This document shows positions 28,170-38,040 of a stretch of DNA of 48,446 bases, piece by piece. A model generated the notes under the pieces. The model was not told where the DNA came from. It worked only from the letters and a program-made list of their open reading frames with translations, and searched no databases. The translations under genes were made by a program, and so were the position numbers. The stretch is from Betaproteobacteria bacterium (GTDB taxonomy: Bacteria > Pseudomonadota > Gammaproteobacteria > Burkholderiales > Ga0077523). Position 1 is the first letter of the stretch. Every line of letters begins with the position of its first letter. Location: positions 1 through 48,446 of the forward strand of contig JANXYG010000022.1 in assembly GCA_025350245.1 (NCBI GenBank). The letters are read 5' to 3'.

Positions 28170-28306
28170 CCCCCCAGGCTCACGTTGTTCGCCACCCAGG
28201 GGGCGGGCGCCCTTGGGATCGGCCCGGCGGGCAGCACCCCAGGGCTCCCCGAAAACGCTGCGCCCCTTGGGGAAAGGCGCAGCGCAGCCTGGGGGTGGGC
28301 CTTACC
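28170..28306. repeat. GC-rich dispersed repeat, copy 2
   Basis: The block begins CACCCCCCCAGGCTCACG and ends GCAGCGCAGCCTGGGGGTGG, so its ends are inverted repeats of one another. It lies between the convergent OsmC and cysB genes, a place where it could stop transcription from both sides. Confidence 0.65.
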
Positions 28307-28309
28307 TCG

Positions 28310-29263
28310 CTAGCCGCCTGCGGTGGCCGTTGCCGGCGTCGCCGCTGCCGTGATGTGTTCCTCGATCGTGGCGCGGGTGAGGTGCGGCGCGAACATCTCG
28401 ATGAAGTCGTACACGTAGCCGCGCAGGTAGGCGCTGCGCCGCACGCCGATGCGCGTGACGTTGGGTGTGAACAGATGGCTCGCGTCGAGCGCCCTGACGG
28501 TGCGGTCGCGCTTCGGATCGTAGGCCATGTTGGCGATGATCCCGATGCCCAGGCCGAGTTCGACGTAGGTCTTGATCACGTCCGCGTCCATCGCGGTCAG
28601 CACGATGTCGGGGGTCAGCCCCTTGGCCTCGAACGCCTTGTTCATGGTGGAACGCCCGGTGAATGCGGGGTCGTAGGTGATGATCGGGTACTGGGCGATC
28701 GCCTCCAGCGTCAGCCGTTTGAGCGCGAGCAGCGGGTGGTCAGGCGGCATGACCACGCAGCGATTCCATTCGTAGCAGGGGAGTACGGCCAGCGAGCTAT
28801 AGAGATCGAGTGCCTCGGTGGCGATGCCCAGATCGGCTTGGCCGGCGATGACCTGCTCGGCAATCTGTTTCGGGCTGCCCTGATGCAAGGAGAGGTGCAC
28901 CTGCGGATAGCGCTTCATGAACTGGCGCACCACTGGTGGCAGCGCATAGCGGGCCTGGGTATGCGTGGTAGCGATGGTCAGCGACCCGGCGGTTTCCTGG
29001 TGGAACTCGGCCGTGACCTCCTTCATGTTGCGCGCTTCGAGCAGGATGCGGCGCGCGATCTCGAGGATCTGCAGCCCCGGCTCGGTCACGGCGACGAAGC
29101 GCTTGCCGCTGCGCACGAAAATCTTGACGCCGAGTTCGTCCTCGAGCTGGAGGATCTGCTTCGACAGCCCCGGCTGGGAGGTGAACAAGGCCTCCGCGGC
29201 GCGCGAAAGATTCAGATCCTGGCGGGCGACTTCGACGATGGTTTTGAGCTGATGCAGCTTCAA
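28310..29263 (-). CDS. cysB: CysB-type LysR transcriptional regulator of sulfur assimilation
   Basis: I choose the TTG at 29263 (317 aa). It gives LKLHQLKTIVEVARQDLNLS, matching the MKLHQL start of CysB, and AAGGA lies 8 bases upstream. An in-frame TTG at 29290 adds nine residues with no SD. The helix-turn-helix is SRAAEALFTSQPGLSKQILQ. The effector domain contains TIATTHTQARYALPPVV and GSPKQIAEQV, the residues that bind sulfate or N-acetylserine in CysB. It would activate the cys genes to the right under sulfur limitation. It is divergent from the NifU-like gene. Confidence 0.93.
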   Translation of the reverse strand: MKLHQLKTIVEVARQDLNLSRAAEALFTSQPGLSKQILQLEDELGVKIFVRSGKRFVAVTEPGLQILEIARRILLEARNMKEVTAEFHQETAGSLTIATTHTQARYALPPVVRQFMKRYPQVHLSLHQGSPKQIAEQVIAGQADLGIATEALDLYSSLAVLPCYEWNRCVVMPPDHPLLALKRLTLEAIAQYPIITYDPAFTGRSTMNKAFEAKGLTPDIVLTAMDADVIKTYVELGLGIGIIANMAYDPKRDRTVRALDASHLFTPNVTRIGVRRSAYLRGYVYDFIEMFAPHLTRATIEEHITAAATPATATAGG

Positions 29264-29330
29264 GTGGGATTTCCTTGTTAATGCATTCAAGCGATAACAA
29301 AATAATCAAAATAGCATTACGGCTATATGG
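29264..29330. promoter_or_regulatory. AT-rich cysB upstream region, candidate CysB site
   Basis: In a GC-rich genome this stretch is strongly AT-rich. The decamer ATAACAAAAT (29294-29303) recurs at nine of ten positions upstream of sbp (29963-29972). CysB boxes are AT-rich and loosely conserved, so autoregulation of cysB here is plausible. Confidence 0.4.
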
Positions 29331-29477
29331 AGGATACTCGTAAGCTCGATTTCGCGAAATACGCGGGAAACGCGTTTTCCCGGCGCGATGGGGTTCGGGG
29401 CGATTCGATCGCGCCGGACGCCTGCACGGCGGAGTCGGGCACAATCCGGGGTTGCCACGCCAACCGTCATGCCACCG

Positions 29478-29915
29478 ATGAGCAAACTGTACGACGACGT
29501 GCTGCTGGAGCACATCAGGAACGCCCGTAATTATCGCGAGATCGAGGCGGCCGACGCCCACGGCGAAGCTGCCAATCCGCTCTGCGGCGACACCTTTTCG
29601 GTGTTCGTGCGCTACCACGGCGACGTCATCGCCGATCTGAGTTTTCAGTGCGAGTGCTGCGGTATTTCGATGGCCTCGGCGTCGATCATGACCGAGTGGC
29701 TGCGCGGCAAGGAAAGGCGCGAGGCGATTGCCATCAAGCAGCAGTTCGTTGCCGCGATCGCCGCGCGGGAGCCGTCGATGGGCGCCGCGGCACATCCGGA
29801 TCACACGGTGGTCCTGCAACTCGTGCGCTCGTCGCCATCGCGGGACCGCTGCGCGATGCTCGCGTGGACCGCGCTGGAAGCGGCGATCGGCGGCAGCGGT
29901 GCCTGCGAGAGTTGA
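29478..29915 (+). CDS. NifU/SufU-like Fe-S cluster assembly scaffold
   Basis: The ATG at 29478 (MSKLYDDVLLEHIRNARNYR) gives 145 aa; an ATG three codons upstream is also possible. The three SufU ligands are recognisable: Cys in ANPLCGDTFSVF, the Cys cluster in SFQCECCGISMASASIMTEW, and Cys in RDRCAMLAWTALEAAI. Such proteins hold nascent Fe-S clusters or, in Gram-positives, pass sulfur from SufS. It lies between cysB and sbp, next to a pathway with two Fe-S reductases (CysI and CysH), so a role in maturing them is a reasonable inference. Confidence 0.85.
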   Translation: MSKLYDDVLLEHIRNARNYREIEAADAHGEAANPLCGDTFSVFVRYHGDVIADLSFQCECCGISMASASIMTEWLRGKERREAIAIKQQFVAAIAAREPSMGAAAHPDHTVVLQLVRSSPSRDRCAMLAWTALEAAIGGSGACES

Positions 29916-29954
29916 CGGGTACCAGTGCGAGGCCGATGGGTGGCGGCTAAGTCC

Positions 29955-29990
29955 GTATCCGCATAACCAAATCGATAAAGGTTCGTTCCG
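29955..29990 (+). promoter_or_regulatory. Candidate CysB-regulated promoter region of sbp
   Basis: The segment GCATAACCAAATCGATAAAG (29961-29980) is AT-rich and carries ATAACCAAAT, nearly the same decamer as in front of cysB. It lies about 70 bases before the sbp ATG. Confidence 0.4.
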
Positions 29991-30049
29991 TCGTCATCGG
30001 CCGGCCGGTACATTGACCGATTCCCCTGGTCAGTCTCGAAACACCCACC

Positions 30050-31060
30050 ATGAAAACAAGACGCTGGTTCCGCGGTTTTGCGGGGTTGATGCTGGTGCTG
30101 GTCGCGGCGTCGGCCTGGGGGCAACTCACGTTGCTCAACGCCTCCTACGACCCGACCCGGGAGCTGTATCAGGACATCAACGCCGCCTTCGCCAAGACCT
30201 GGAAGACGAAAACCAGCGAGACGCTCACGATCCGGCAATCGCATGGCGGCTCGGGCAAGCAGGCGCGGGCGGTCATCGACGGCCTCGAGGCAGATGTCGT
30301 CACCCTGGCGCTCGCCTACGACATCGATGAGATCGCCAACCGCGCAAAGCTGCTCCCGGCCGACTGGCAGAAGCGCTTTCCGCACAACAGTTCGCCCTAC
30401 ACGTCGACGGTGGTGTTCCTGGTGCGCAAGGGCAATCCGAAGGGCATCCGCGACTGGGACGACCTGATCAGGCCGGGCCTGGCGGTCATCACGCCCAACC
30501 CCAAGACCTCCGGCGGTGCCCGCTGGAATTACCTCGCGGCGTGGTCGTATGCGCTCAAGCGTAACGGCGGCGACGCCGCCCGGGCGCGCGATTTCGTCAC
30601 CAGGCTCTACCGCAACGTGCCGGTGCTCGACGCCGGCGCCCGTGGTGCCACCACCACCTTCGTCGAGCGCGGTATCGGTGATGTCCTGCTGGCGTGGGAG
30701 AGCGAAGCCTTTCTCGCGGTCAGGGAGCTGGGCCCGGACAAGGTCGAGATGGTGGTGCCGTCGCTCAGCATCCTGGCCGAGCCGCCGGTCACGCTGGTCG
30801 ATCGTGTGGCAGACAAGCACGGCACGCGCAAGGCGGCGGAGGCGTATCTGGGGTTCCTGTACACCGAGGAGGCCCAGGCCATCATCGCCGACCACTGGTA
30901 TCGCCCGACCAGCCCGGCGGCCGTGGCGAAATACGCGAGCCGGTTTCCGAAGCTCAACCTGGTCACGGTGGGCGACGTGTTCGGCGGTTGGCAAAGCGCG
31001 CACAAGACGCACTTCGCCGACGGCGGCATCTTCGACCAGATCTACCAGCCCGGCCGATGA
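30050..31060 (+). CDS. sbp: Periplasmic sulfate-binding protein
   Basis: The 336-aa protein has a signal peptide ([20 protein letters not shown], cleaved near SAWG-Q). The mature start [20 protein letters not shown] and [20 protein letters not shown] are the conserved sulfate-binding blocks of Sbp/CysP. It captures sulfate for the ABC importer encoded immediately downstream (31057-33879), and the cysT start overlaps its stop by four bases. I cannot tell sbp from cysP (thiosulfate preference) by sequence. Confidence 0.93.
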   Translation: MKTRRWFRGFAGLMLVLVAASAWGQLTLLNASYDPTRELYQDINAAFAKTWKTKTSETLTIRQSHGGSGKQARAVIDGLEADVVTLALAYDIDEIANRAKLLPADWQKRFPHNSSPYTSTVVFLVRKGNPKGIRDWDDLIRPGLAVITPNPKTSGGARWNYLAAWSYALKRNGGDAARARDFVTRLYRNVPVLDAGARGATTTFVERGIGDVLLAWESEAFLAVRELGPDKVEMVVPSLSILAEPPVTLVDRVADKHGTRKAAEAYLGFLYTEEAQAIIADHWYRPTSPAAVAKYASRFPKLNLVTVGDVFGGWQSAHKTHFADGGIFDQIYQPGR

Positions 31061-31890
31061 ATCTTTCACTTCGCCGCCACAGTGTGCTGCCGGGTTTCGG
31101 GTTGTCGCTCGGGGTGACCGTGCTTTACCTGAGCCTCATCGTGCTGGTGCCGCTGTCGGCCGCCTTCATCAAGACCGCGTCGCTGAACTGGGTCGCGTTC
31201 GTCGCGGCGGTGACCTCGCCGCGCGTGCTTGCCTCCTACCGCCTGACCTTCGGGGCCTCGTTTCTGGCCGCGGTCATCAACGCCGTGTTCGGCCTGCTGG
31301 TGGCGTGGGTGCTGGTGCGCTACCGGTTCCCGGGGCGGCGTGTCATCGATGCGATGGTCGACCTGCCGTTCGCGCTGCCGACGGCGGTGGCCGGCATCGC
31401 GCTTGCCGCCTTGTATGCCACCAACGGCTGGATCGGGCAATTGCTCGCACCGGCCGGCATCAAGGTCGCCTTCACGCCGCTCGGGGTGCTGGTGGCGCTC
31501 ATCTTCATCGGTCTGCCGTTCGTCGTTCGCACCGTCCAGCCGGTGCTGGAAGATCTCCAGCCCGAACTCGAAGAAGCCGCCGCCACGCTCGGTGCGAATC
31601 GTATCCAGACCTTCCGGCGCGTCATCTTCCCGGCGGTGCTGCCGGCCCTGCTCACCGGCTTCGCCCTCGCGTTCGCCAGAGCCATCGGCGAATACGGATC
31701 GGTGATCTTCATCGCCGGCAACATGCCGATGGTCTCCGAGATCACGCCGCTGCTGATCATCACCAAACTCGAGCAATACGACTACGCCGGCGCCACCGCC
31801 CTGGCGGTGGTGATGCTCTCGATCTCGTTCCTGCTGCTGCTGCTGATCAATCTGCTGCAGGCGTGGATGCGCAAGGCGTCCGGCCAATGA
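31057..31890 (+). CDS. cysT: Sulfate ABC transporter permease CysT
   Basis: The ATG overlapping the sbp stop gives 277 aa. Six membrane segments are visible, starting with [20 protein letters not shown]. The EAA loop, [20 protein letters not shown], contacts the CysA ATPase. [18 protein letters not shown] is conserved in CysT/CysU. It forms the inner-membrane channel with CysW. Confidence 0.95.
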   Translation: MNLSLRRHSVLPGFGLSLGVTVLYLSLIVLVPLSAAFIKTASLNWVAFVAAVTSPRVLASYRLTFGASFLAAVINAVFGLLVAWVLVRYRFPGRRVIDAMVDLPFALPTAVAGIALAALYATNGWIGQLLAPAGIKVAFTPLGVLVALIFIGLPFVVRTVQPVLEDLQPELEEAAATLGANRIQTFRRVIFPAVLPALLTGFALAFARAIGEYGSVIFIAGNMPMVSEITPLLIITKLEQYDYAGATALAVVMLSISFLLLLLINLLQAWMRKASGQ

Positions 31891-31909
31891 GTCCGCGACG
31901 GCGGCATCC

Positions 31910-32827
31910 ATGACGACTGCCACGGCTGCGCTGGCGGGCCTGCCCCGACACGCCGTCGCGACGCCCGTGTGCGCCGCGCGCGATGCGACCACCGAGCCGG
32001 TGTGGGTGCGCCGCACCCTGATCGGCCTGGCGCTGGCGTTTCTCGGGCTGTTCCTGTTCATGCCGCTTGCCGTCGTATTCCACCAGGCATTGAGCAAGGG
32101 GGTCGCGGTTTACTGGCGGGCGGTCACCGACCCCGATGCGCTCGCGGCCATCCGGCTCACGTTGCTGGCGGCCGCCATCGCGGTGCCGCTCAATCTGGTG
32201 TTCGGCGTTGCCGCGGCATGGGCGATCGCCCGCTTCGAGTTTCGTGGCAAGAGCCTGCTCACCACATTCATCGATCTCCCGTTCTCCGTGTCGCCGGTCA
32301 TTTCCGGTCTGATCTACGTGCTCGTGTTCGGGCTTCAGGGCTGGTTCGGCCCCTGGCTCGCCGACCACGACCTGAAGGTGATCTTCGCGGTTCCGGGCAT
32401 CGTGCTGGCCACCATCTTCGTCACCTTTCCGTATGTCGCACGCGAACTGATCCCGCTGATGCAGGCGCAGGGCGCCGAGGAGGAGGAAGCTGCGGTGGTG
32501 CTCGGCGCCAACGGCTGGCAGGTGCTGTGGAGAGTCACACTGCCCAAGGTGAAATGGGGTCTGCTCTACGGCGTGATCCTGTGCAATGCCCGGGCGATGG
32601 GCGAGTTCGGCGCCGTGTCGGTGGTGTCGGGGCACATCCGCGGGCTGACCAACACGCTGCCGCTGCACGTCGAGATTCTCTACAACGAATATCAGTTCGC
32701 GGCCGCCTTCGCGACCGCATCGGTGCTGGCGCTGCTCGCCATCGTGACCCTCGGCCTCAAGGCCTGGGTCGAACACCAGCAGAACAGCCCCGAGCCGGTG
32801 CCGTTCGACAGGGAGCCACAACCATGA
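31910..32827 (+). CDS. cysW: Sulfate ABC transporter permease CysW
   Basis: The ATG 19 bases after cysT gives 305 aa. The N-terminal ~40 residues are polar and alanine-rich, longer than in E. coli. Six membrane segments follow. The EAA loop is [40 protein letters not shown] and the [20 protein letters not shown] block are typical of CysW. It pairs with CysT, and cysA begins in its stop codon. Confidence 0.95.
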   Translation: MTTATAALAGLPRHAVATPVCAARDATTEPVWVRRTLIGLALAFLGLFLFMPLAVVFHQALSKGVAVYWRAVTDPDALAAIRLTLLAAAIAVPLNLVFGVAAAWAIARFEFRGKSLLTTFIDLPFSVSPVISGLIYVLVFGLQGWFGPWLADHDLKVIFAVPGIVLATIFVTFPYVARELIPLMQAQGAEEEEAAVVLGANGWQVLWRVTLPKVKWGLLYGVILCNARAMGEFGAVSVVSGHIRGLTNTLPLHVEILYNEYQFAAAFATASVLALLAIVTLGLKAWVEHQQNSPEPVPFDREPQP

Positions 32828-33879
32828 GCATCGATATCCGCAACGTGTATCGCCGCTTCGGCGATTTCACCGCGCTCGACAACGTGAGCCTGGAGGTGCG
32901 CACCGGCGAGTTGCTGGCGCTGCTCGGGCCTTCCGGGGGCGGGAAGACCACGCTGCTGCGAGTGATCGCCGGCCTCGAAACCGTCGATTCCGGGCAGGTC
33001 CTGTTTCACGGCGAAGACTCCACCGACCGCCATGTGCGCGATCGCCAGGTAGGTTTCGTGTTCCAGCACTACGCGTTGTTCCGCCACATGACGATCTTCG
33101 AGAACGTGGCCTTCGGCCTGCGGGTGCGCCCGCGCGCCCAGCGTCCCGGCGAGGCGCAGATTCGCCGCAAGGTGCACGAGCTGCTCGAGCTGGTACAGCT
33201 CGACTGGCTGGCCGACCGCTATCCGCACCAGTTGTCGGGCGGACAGCGTCAGCGCATCGCGCTCGCCCGCGCGCTCGCGGTCGAACCCAGCGTATTGCTG
33301 CTCGACGAACCTTTCGGTGCACTCGACGCCAAGGTGCGCAAGGAGCTGCGGCGCTGGTTGCGCCGCCTGCACGACGAGATGCACATTACCAGCGTCTTCG
33401 TCACCCACGACCAGGACGAAGCGCTCGAAGTGGCCGACCGGGTGGTGGTCATGAACGAGGGCCGCATCGAGCAGATCGGTTCACCGCAGGAGGTCTACGA
33501 CCATCCCGCGACGCCGTTCGTCTACCAGTTCCTCGGCAACGTGAATCTGTTTCACGGGCGAGTGCAGGACGGCCACGCGATGATCGGGCCGGTGGCCGTG
33601 CCGGTCGCGGGCATGGCGGATAGCGCCAGTGCCATCGCGTTCGCGCGGCCGCACGAGATCGAGATCATCCGTCCCGCGCCGGGCGAGACCGGGATCGCGG
33701 CGCGGGTGGAACATGTGCTCGCGGTCGGGTCCACGGTGCGCATCGATCTCGAGCCCGACGGCGGCGCGGCGGCGATCCACGCCGAAGTCTCCCGCAGCGA
33801 GTTGCGGGAGCTGGGACTGGTCACCGGCGACCGGGTGCTGGTGCGTCCGCGGCAGGTGAAAGTGTTCGAGGCCGCGTAG
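32824..33879 (+). CDS. cysA: Sulfate/thiosulfate ABC transporter ATPase CysA
   Basis: The ATGA overlap with cysW fixes the start; 351 aa. Walker A is [14 protein letters not shown], the signature is [16 protein letters not shown] and Walker [13 protein letters not shown], with the switch His in [14 protein letters not shown]. The C-terminal TOBE-like regulatory domain begins near residue 240 ([10 protein letters not shown]). It powers sulfate import by CysTW. Downstream is a 254-bp gap with a GC-rich repeat before cysI. Confidence 0.96.
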   Translation: MSIDIRNVYRRFGDFTALDNVSLEVRTGELLALLGPSGGGKTTLLRVIAGLETVDSGQVLFHGEDSTDRHVRDRQVGFVFQHYALFRHMTIFENVAFGLRVRPRAQRPGEAQIRRKVHELLELVQLDWLADRYPHQLSGGQRQRIALARALAVEPSVLLLDEPFGALDAKVRKELRRWLRRLHDEMHITSVFVTHDQDEALEVADRVVVMNEGRIEQIGSPQEVYDHPATPFVYQFLGNVNLFHGRVQDGHAMIGPVAVPVAGMADSASAIAFARPHEIEIIRPAPGETGIAARVEHVLAVGSTVRIDLEPDGGAAAIHAEVSRSELRELGLVTGDRVLVRPRQVKVFEAA

Positions 33880-33933
33880 CGCAGTCCGGGGTGCCGAACG
33901 AAGCGAACGGGTGCTGAGCGAAGGGATCCTCTG

Positions 33934-34025
33934 AAGCGAAGGGGCAGCGCCCACAGGGTCCCCCGAGGACGCTGCGCCCCCTTGAGGGGGAAGGCGAAGC
34001 GCAGCGCAGCCTGGGGGTGGGCGTC
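33934..34025. repeat. GC-rich dispersed repeat, copy 3
   Basis: This copy reads GCGAAGGGGCAGCGCCCACA, then CGAGGACGCTGCGCCCCCT and ends CAGCCTGGGGGTGGGCGTC. It is nearly identical to copy 5 at 46661. It separates cysA from cysI in the 254-bp gap 33880-34133, in which I see no gene. Confidence 0.75.
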
Positions 34026-34133
34026 TAATGCTTTCTGGTTCCAAGTAAATGCCAAAGCGGTTGTTGGCCTCTTCGCCTCTCACCGTTAACATGATCGGTC
34101 TCGGCGATCTCGCCGCACCTCCCCCCATCGCCG

Positions 34134-35849
34134 ATGTATCGATATGACGTAGTCGACCAGACACTGGTCAATGAGCGTGTCGCGCAATACCGCGACCAGT
34201 TGCGCCGGTTCCTGGCCGGTGAGTTGCCGGAAGACGAATTCCGCCCGCTTCGCCTCCAGAACGGGCTCTACATCCAGAAGCATGCACCGATGCTGCGGGT
34301 CGCGATCCCCTACGGGCTGCTGTCCGCGCACCAGTTGCGAATGCTCGCGAGCATCGCGCGTCGCTACGACCGTGGCTATGGCCACTTCACCACGCGGCAG
34401 AACATCCAGTACAACTGGCCTCGTCTCGAAGACACCGCCGACATCCTCGCCGACCTGGCGTCGGTCGAGATGCACGCCATCCAGACCAGCGGCAATTGCG
34501 TGCGCAACATCTCTTCCGACGAGTTCGCCGGGGTCGCGCCAGACGAGATCGTCGATCCGCGACCGCTCGCCGAAATCCTGCGCCAGTGGTCCACGTTCCA
34601 TCCCGAGTTCGCCTACCTGCCGCGCAAATTCAAGATCGCCGTGAACGGCGCCGCCGAGGATCGTGCGGCCACGGCTTTCCACGACATCGGCCTGACCGTG
34701 GTGCGCGATGCGAACGGCGACATCGGCGTACAGGTGCTGGCCGGCGGCGGCATGGGCCGCACGCCCGTGGTGGGCGTGGTGATCCGCGAGTTCCTGCCGT
34801 GGCCGCACGTGCTCACTTATGTCGAAGCGATCCTCCGGGTCTACAACCGCTACGGTCGTCGCGACAACCTGTACAAGGCGCGCATCAAGATCCTCGTCAA
34901 GGCACTGGGCGCCGCCACGTTTGCCCAGCAGGTCGACGCCGAGTGGGCATCGATCAAGGACGGCCCGGGCACCCTGACGCGCGAGGAGTTCGATCGCGTG
35001 TCGGCCTGGTTCACCGATCCGCCGTATGCCGTTCTCGACGACGATGACGCTGCGCACGCCGAGCGCCTGCGCGAGCACGCCGGGTTTGCCCGCTGGGTGG
35101 GGCGCAGCGTGCGCGGACATCGGATCGCGGGCTACCGCAGCGTGGTCCTGTCGCTCAAGAAAACCGGCGTGGCGCCAGGCGATGCCACCGCCGGGCAGAT
35201 GGACCACGTCGCCGACTGGGCGGAGCGTTTCGGTTTCGGCGAGATCCGGGTGTCGCACGAGCAGAACCTGATCCTGCCCGACGTGCCGGTGCGCGAGCTG
35301 TATGCGTTGTGGCAGGAGGCGAAAGCCGTGGGTCTGGCCACGCCCAACATCGGTCTGCTCACCGACGTGATCACCTGCCCCGGCGGCGACTTCTGTTCGC
35401 TCGCCAACGCCAAGTCGCTGCCGATCGCCGCGGCGATCCAGGAGCGCTTCGACGATCTCGACTATCTGCACGACATCGGCGAGATCAACCTCAACATCTC
35501 CGGATGCATGAATTCCTGCGGTCATCATCACGTCGGCCACATCGGCATCCTCGGCGTCGACAAGGACGGTGACGAGTGGTATCAGGTGTCGATCGGCGGG
35601 GCCGACGGTTCCGCGCTCGGCGGTGGCCGCTCGGCCATCGGCAAGGTGATCGGCCCGTCGTTCAAGGCCGACGACATGCCCGATGTGGTGCAGCAACTTA
35701 TCGATGCCTACGTCGAATGGCGCCACCCCGGCGAGCGCTTCGCCGACACGGTCCACCGCCTCGGCGTGCCGCCGTTCAAGGCGCGGGTCTATGGCGAACG
35801 TCGGTCGGCGTCGAAGCACGCGGCCCAGACGGTGGCCGTCGGTGAGTGA
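34134..35849 (+). CDS. cysI: Assimilatory sulfite reductase hemoprotein (nitrite/sulfite reductase family)
   Basis: The 571-aa protein has the two-fold ferredoxin-like/siroheme layout of the family. An N-terminal half-domain (RPLRLQNGLYIQKHAPMLRV) is followed by GHFTTRQNIQYNWP, the siroheme-binding region. The four ligands of the coupled 4Fe-4S/siroheme centre are Cys415 and Cys421 (CPGGDFC), Cys458 and Cys462 (CMNSC). It reduces sulfite to sulfide in the cytoplasm; no CysJ flavoprotein is nearby, so ferredoxin or the DUF934 partner may supply electrons. It heads a tightly packed run of four genes. Confidence 0.93.
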   Translation: MYRYDVVDQTLVNERVAQYRDQLRRFLAGELPEDEFRPLRLQNGLYIQKHAPMLRVAIPYGLLSAHQLRMLASIARRYDRGYGHFTTRQNIQYNWPRLEDTADILADLASVEMHAIQTSGNCVRNISSDEFAGVAPDEIVDPRPLAEILRQWSTFHPEFAYLPRKFKIAVNGAAEDRAATAFHDIGLTVVRDANGDIGVQVLAGGGMGRTPVVGVVIREFLPWPHVLTYVEAILRVYNRYGRRDNLYKARIKILVKALGAATFAQQVDAEWASIKDGPGTLTREEFDRVSAWFTDPPYAVLDDDDAAHAERLREHAGFARWVGRSVRGHRIAGYRSVVLSLKKTGVAPGDATAGQMDHVADWAERFGFGEIRVSHEQNLILPDVPVRELYALWQEAKAVGLATPNIGLLTDVITCPGGDFCSLANAKSLPIAAAIQERFDDLDYLHDIGEINLNISGCMNSCGHHHVGHIGILGVDKDGDEWYQVSIGGADGSALGGGRSAIGKVIGPSFKADDMPDVVQQLIDAYVEWRHPGERFADTVHRLGVPPFKARVYGERRSASKHAAQTVAVGE

Positions 35850-36381
35850 GCCCGTGTCCCGCCTCATCCGCAATGGTCAGGTGACGGTCGATACCTGGCA
35901 ACTGATACGCAATGTCGACGCGCCCGTATCTCCTGACGGCGCGGTCATCCTGCCGCTGGCGTCATGGGTCACCGATCCTGTGAGCCGGTTGCAGCGCCTG
36001 GCGACCGGTGTCTGGCTCGCGCCCGACGACGACCCGGCCGTGCTCGCGCCGTGGCTGGGTGCGTTGCCCCTGATCGCGATCGATTTTCCCAAGTTCACCG
36101 ACGGGCGCGGCTACTCGTCCGCATTCCTGCTGCGCAACCGTCTGGGCTTTCGCGGTGAATTGCGCGCGGTCGGCGATGTGCTGGTCGACCAGATCTGGTA
36201 TCTGGCGCGGGTCGGTTTCAACGCCTTTGCCCTGCGGGCAGACCAGGATGTGCAGGCCGCCTTGGCGCAACTTGCGGTTTTCTCCGAACGCTATCAGGGG
36301 TCGACCGATCAGCCGGTGCCGGCGTTTCGCCGACGTGAGCGCCAGTGGCCCGATGGCGTGCGAACGGCGGTGGCGCCATGA
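35842..36381 (+). CDS. DUF934 protein associated with sulfite reductase
   Basis: The GTG at 35842 overlaps the end of cysI by eight bases and gives 179 aa; a GTG at 35854 is an alternative. IDFPKFTDGRGYSSAFLLRN and LRAVGDVLVDQIWYLARVGF are the conserved DUF934 blocks. The family is found between cysI and cysH in proteobacteria, and an oxidoreductase or accessory function for the reductase is assumed but not proven. cysH begins in its stop. Confidence 0.88.
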   Translation: MSEPVSRLIRNGQVTVDTWQLIRNVDAPVSPDGAVILPLASWVTDPVSRLQRLATGVWLAPDDDPAVLAPWLGALPLIAIDFPKFTDGRGYSSAFLLRNRLGFRGELRAVGDVLVDQIWYLARVGFNAFALRADQDVQAALAQLAVFSERYQGSTDQPVPAFRRRERQWPDGVRTAVAP

Positions 36382-37112
36382 ATACGGCAACCGCCGACCC
36401 GATGATCATCACCGAACTCGAAACCCGGTTGCTCGACCGCCTCGCGGCCATCTCGCGCGAGTTTCCGCGTGCCGCTTTCGCCAACAGCCTCGGTGCGGAA
36501 GACATGGTGATCACCGACGCCATCCTCACGGCGCGACTGCCGATCGCCATCTTCACGCTCGATACCGGCCGGTTGCACGACGAGACGCTCGATCTGATCG
36601 AGCGCATCCGCGTTCGCTACGGCGTCGCGCTCGAGGTGTTCCGGCCCCAGCCGTCGGCGGTGGAAGAGTACGTCGCCGCCAATGGCAAGAATGCGTTCTA
36701 CGAGAGCATCGAACTGCGCCGCGCCTGCTGCGGCATGCGCAAGGTCGAGCCGTTGCGCCGGGCTCTCGCCGGTCGCGATGCGTGGATCACCGGGCTGCGC
36801 CGCGCGCAGTCGGTCACGCGCACCGAACTGCCGCGGCGCGAGTACGACGCCGCCCACGGCATCGAGAAATTCAATCCGCTCGCCGACTGGAGCGAAGCCG
36901 ATGTCTGGTCGTGGCTGCGCGCGCGCGCAGTGCCGTGGAACGCCTTGCACGATCGTGGCTATCCCTCGATCGGTTGCGAACCCTGCACGCGCGCGATCCG
37001 TCCGGGTGAGGATGTCCGCGCCGGTCGCTGGTGGTGGGAGTCGGCCGACAAGCGCGAATGCGGCCTGCATGTCGCCGAACCGGTTCCGGCCGTCACGGAA
37101 GTCTCGTCATGA
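36378..37112 (+). CDS. cysH: Thioredoxin-dependent APS reductase
   Basis: The ATG overlapping the DUF934 stop gives 244 aa. The nucleotide-binding SLGAEDMVITD and the DTGRLHDET motif open the PAPS-reductase fold. Four cluster cysteines are present: Cys117-Cys118 (RACCGMRK), Cys200 and Cys203 (GCEPC), which mark the 4Fe-4S adenylyl-sulfate (APS) type rather than the PAPS type. The catalytic Cys228 is in the ECGLH end motif. This agrees with the absence of an APS kinase (cysC) in the cluster. It reduces APS to sulfite. Confidence 0.95.
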   Translation: MNTATADPMIITELETRLLDRLAAISREFPRAAFANSLGAEDMVITDAILTARLPIAIFTLDTGRLHDETLDLIERIRVRYGVALEVFRPQPSAVEEYVAANGKNAFYESIELRRACCGMRKVEPLRRALAGRDAWITGLRRAQSVTRTELPRREYDAAHGIEKFNPLADWSEADVWSWLRARAVPWNALHDRGYPSIGCEPCTRAIRPGEDVRAGRWWWESADKRECGLHVAEPVPAVTEVSS

Positions 37113-38032
37113 ACGCGATCGCAACGCTCGACACCGCCCGCCTCGACCACCTCGAGTGGCTCGAATCCGAGGCCATCTACATCCTGCGTGAAGTGGCGGC
37201 CGAGTGTGCCAATCCCGCCCTGCTGTTTTCTGGCGGCAAGGACAGCTGCGTGCTGTTGCGGCTGGCCGAGAAGGCTTTCCGGCCCGGTGTCTTCCCGTTT
37301 CCATTGCTGCACATCGATACCGGGCACAACTTTCCGGAAGTGATCGCGTTTCGCGATGCCCGCACCGCCGAACTCGGCGAACGCCTGATCGTGCGCTCGG
37401 TGGAAGACTCGATGGCGCGCGGCACCGTGGCGCTGCGCGGCCCCTATGAGTCGCGCAACGCCGCGCAATCGGTCACCCTGCTCGAAGCCATCGCAGAATT
37501 CGGGTTCGACGCCTGCATCGGCGGCGCCCGTCGCGACGAGGAGAAGGCCCGCGCCAAGGAGCGCGTGTTCTCGTTTCGCGACGAGTTTGGCCAATGGGAC
37601 CCGAAAGCCCAGCGGCCGGAACTCTGGAATCTCTACAACGCGCGCGTGCACCGCGGCGAGAACGTCCGTGTGTTTCCGATCTCCAACTGGACCGAGCTCG
37701 ATGTGTGGCAGTACATCGCCCGCGAACAGCTCGCCCTGCCGCCGCTTTACTACGCCCACGAGCGTGAGGTGATACGTCGCAACGGCCTGCTGGTACCGGT
37801 GACACCGATTACACCGCCCGCTGCCGGCGAGACCATCGAGACCCTGCGGGTGCGTTTCCGCACAGTGGGCGACATCAGTTGCACCTGCCCGGTGGCCAGC
37901 GACGCCACCACCACCGACGAGATCGTCGCCGAGACGGTCGTGACCGACATCACCGAGCGCGGCGCGACCCGCATGGACGACCAGACCTCCGAGGCCTCCA
38001 TGGAACGCCGCAAGCGCGAAGGCTACTTCTGA
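37109..38032 (+). CDS. cysD: Sulfate adenylyltransferase subunit 2
   Basis: The ATGA overlap with cysH fixes the start; 307 aa. The PP-loop of the ATP pyrophosphatase fold is LLFSGGKDSCVLLRL (about residues 37-51), then HIDTGHNFPEVIAFRD. The C-terminus ends SASMERRKREGYF-like, as in E. coli CysD. It forms the heterodimer with CysN that makes APS from sulfate and ATP. The stretch RTVGDISCTCPVAS carries two extra cysteines compared with the enterobacterial protein, as in other non-enteric forms. Confidence 0.95.
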   Translation: MNAIATLDTARLDHLEWLESEAIYILREVAAECANPALLFSGGKDSCVLLRLAEKAFRPGVFPFPLLHIDTGHNFPEVIAFRDARTAELGERLIVRSVEDSMARGTVALRGPYESRNAAQSVTLLEAIAEFGFDACIGGARRDEEKARAKERVFSFRDEFGQWDPKAQRPELWNLYNARVHRGENVRVFPISNWTELDVWQYIAREQLALPPLYYAHEREVIRRNGLLVPVTPITPPAAGETIETLRVRFRTVGDISCTCPVASDATTTDEIVAETVVTDITERGATRMDDQTSEASMERRKREGYF

Positions 38033-38040
38033 ACATGACG

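Noticed and set aside
34086-35873. A 595-codon minus frame over cysI
   Set aside because: The siroheme and Fe-S motifs of CysI are on the plus strand and no family is seen in the opposite frame.
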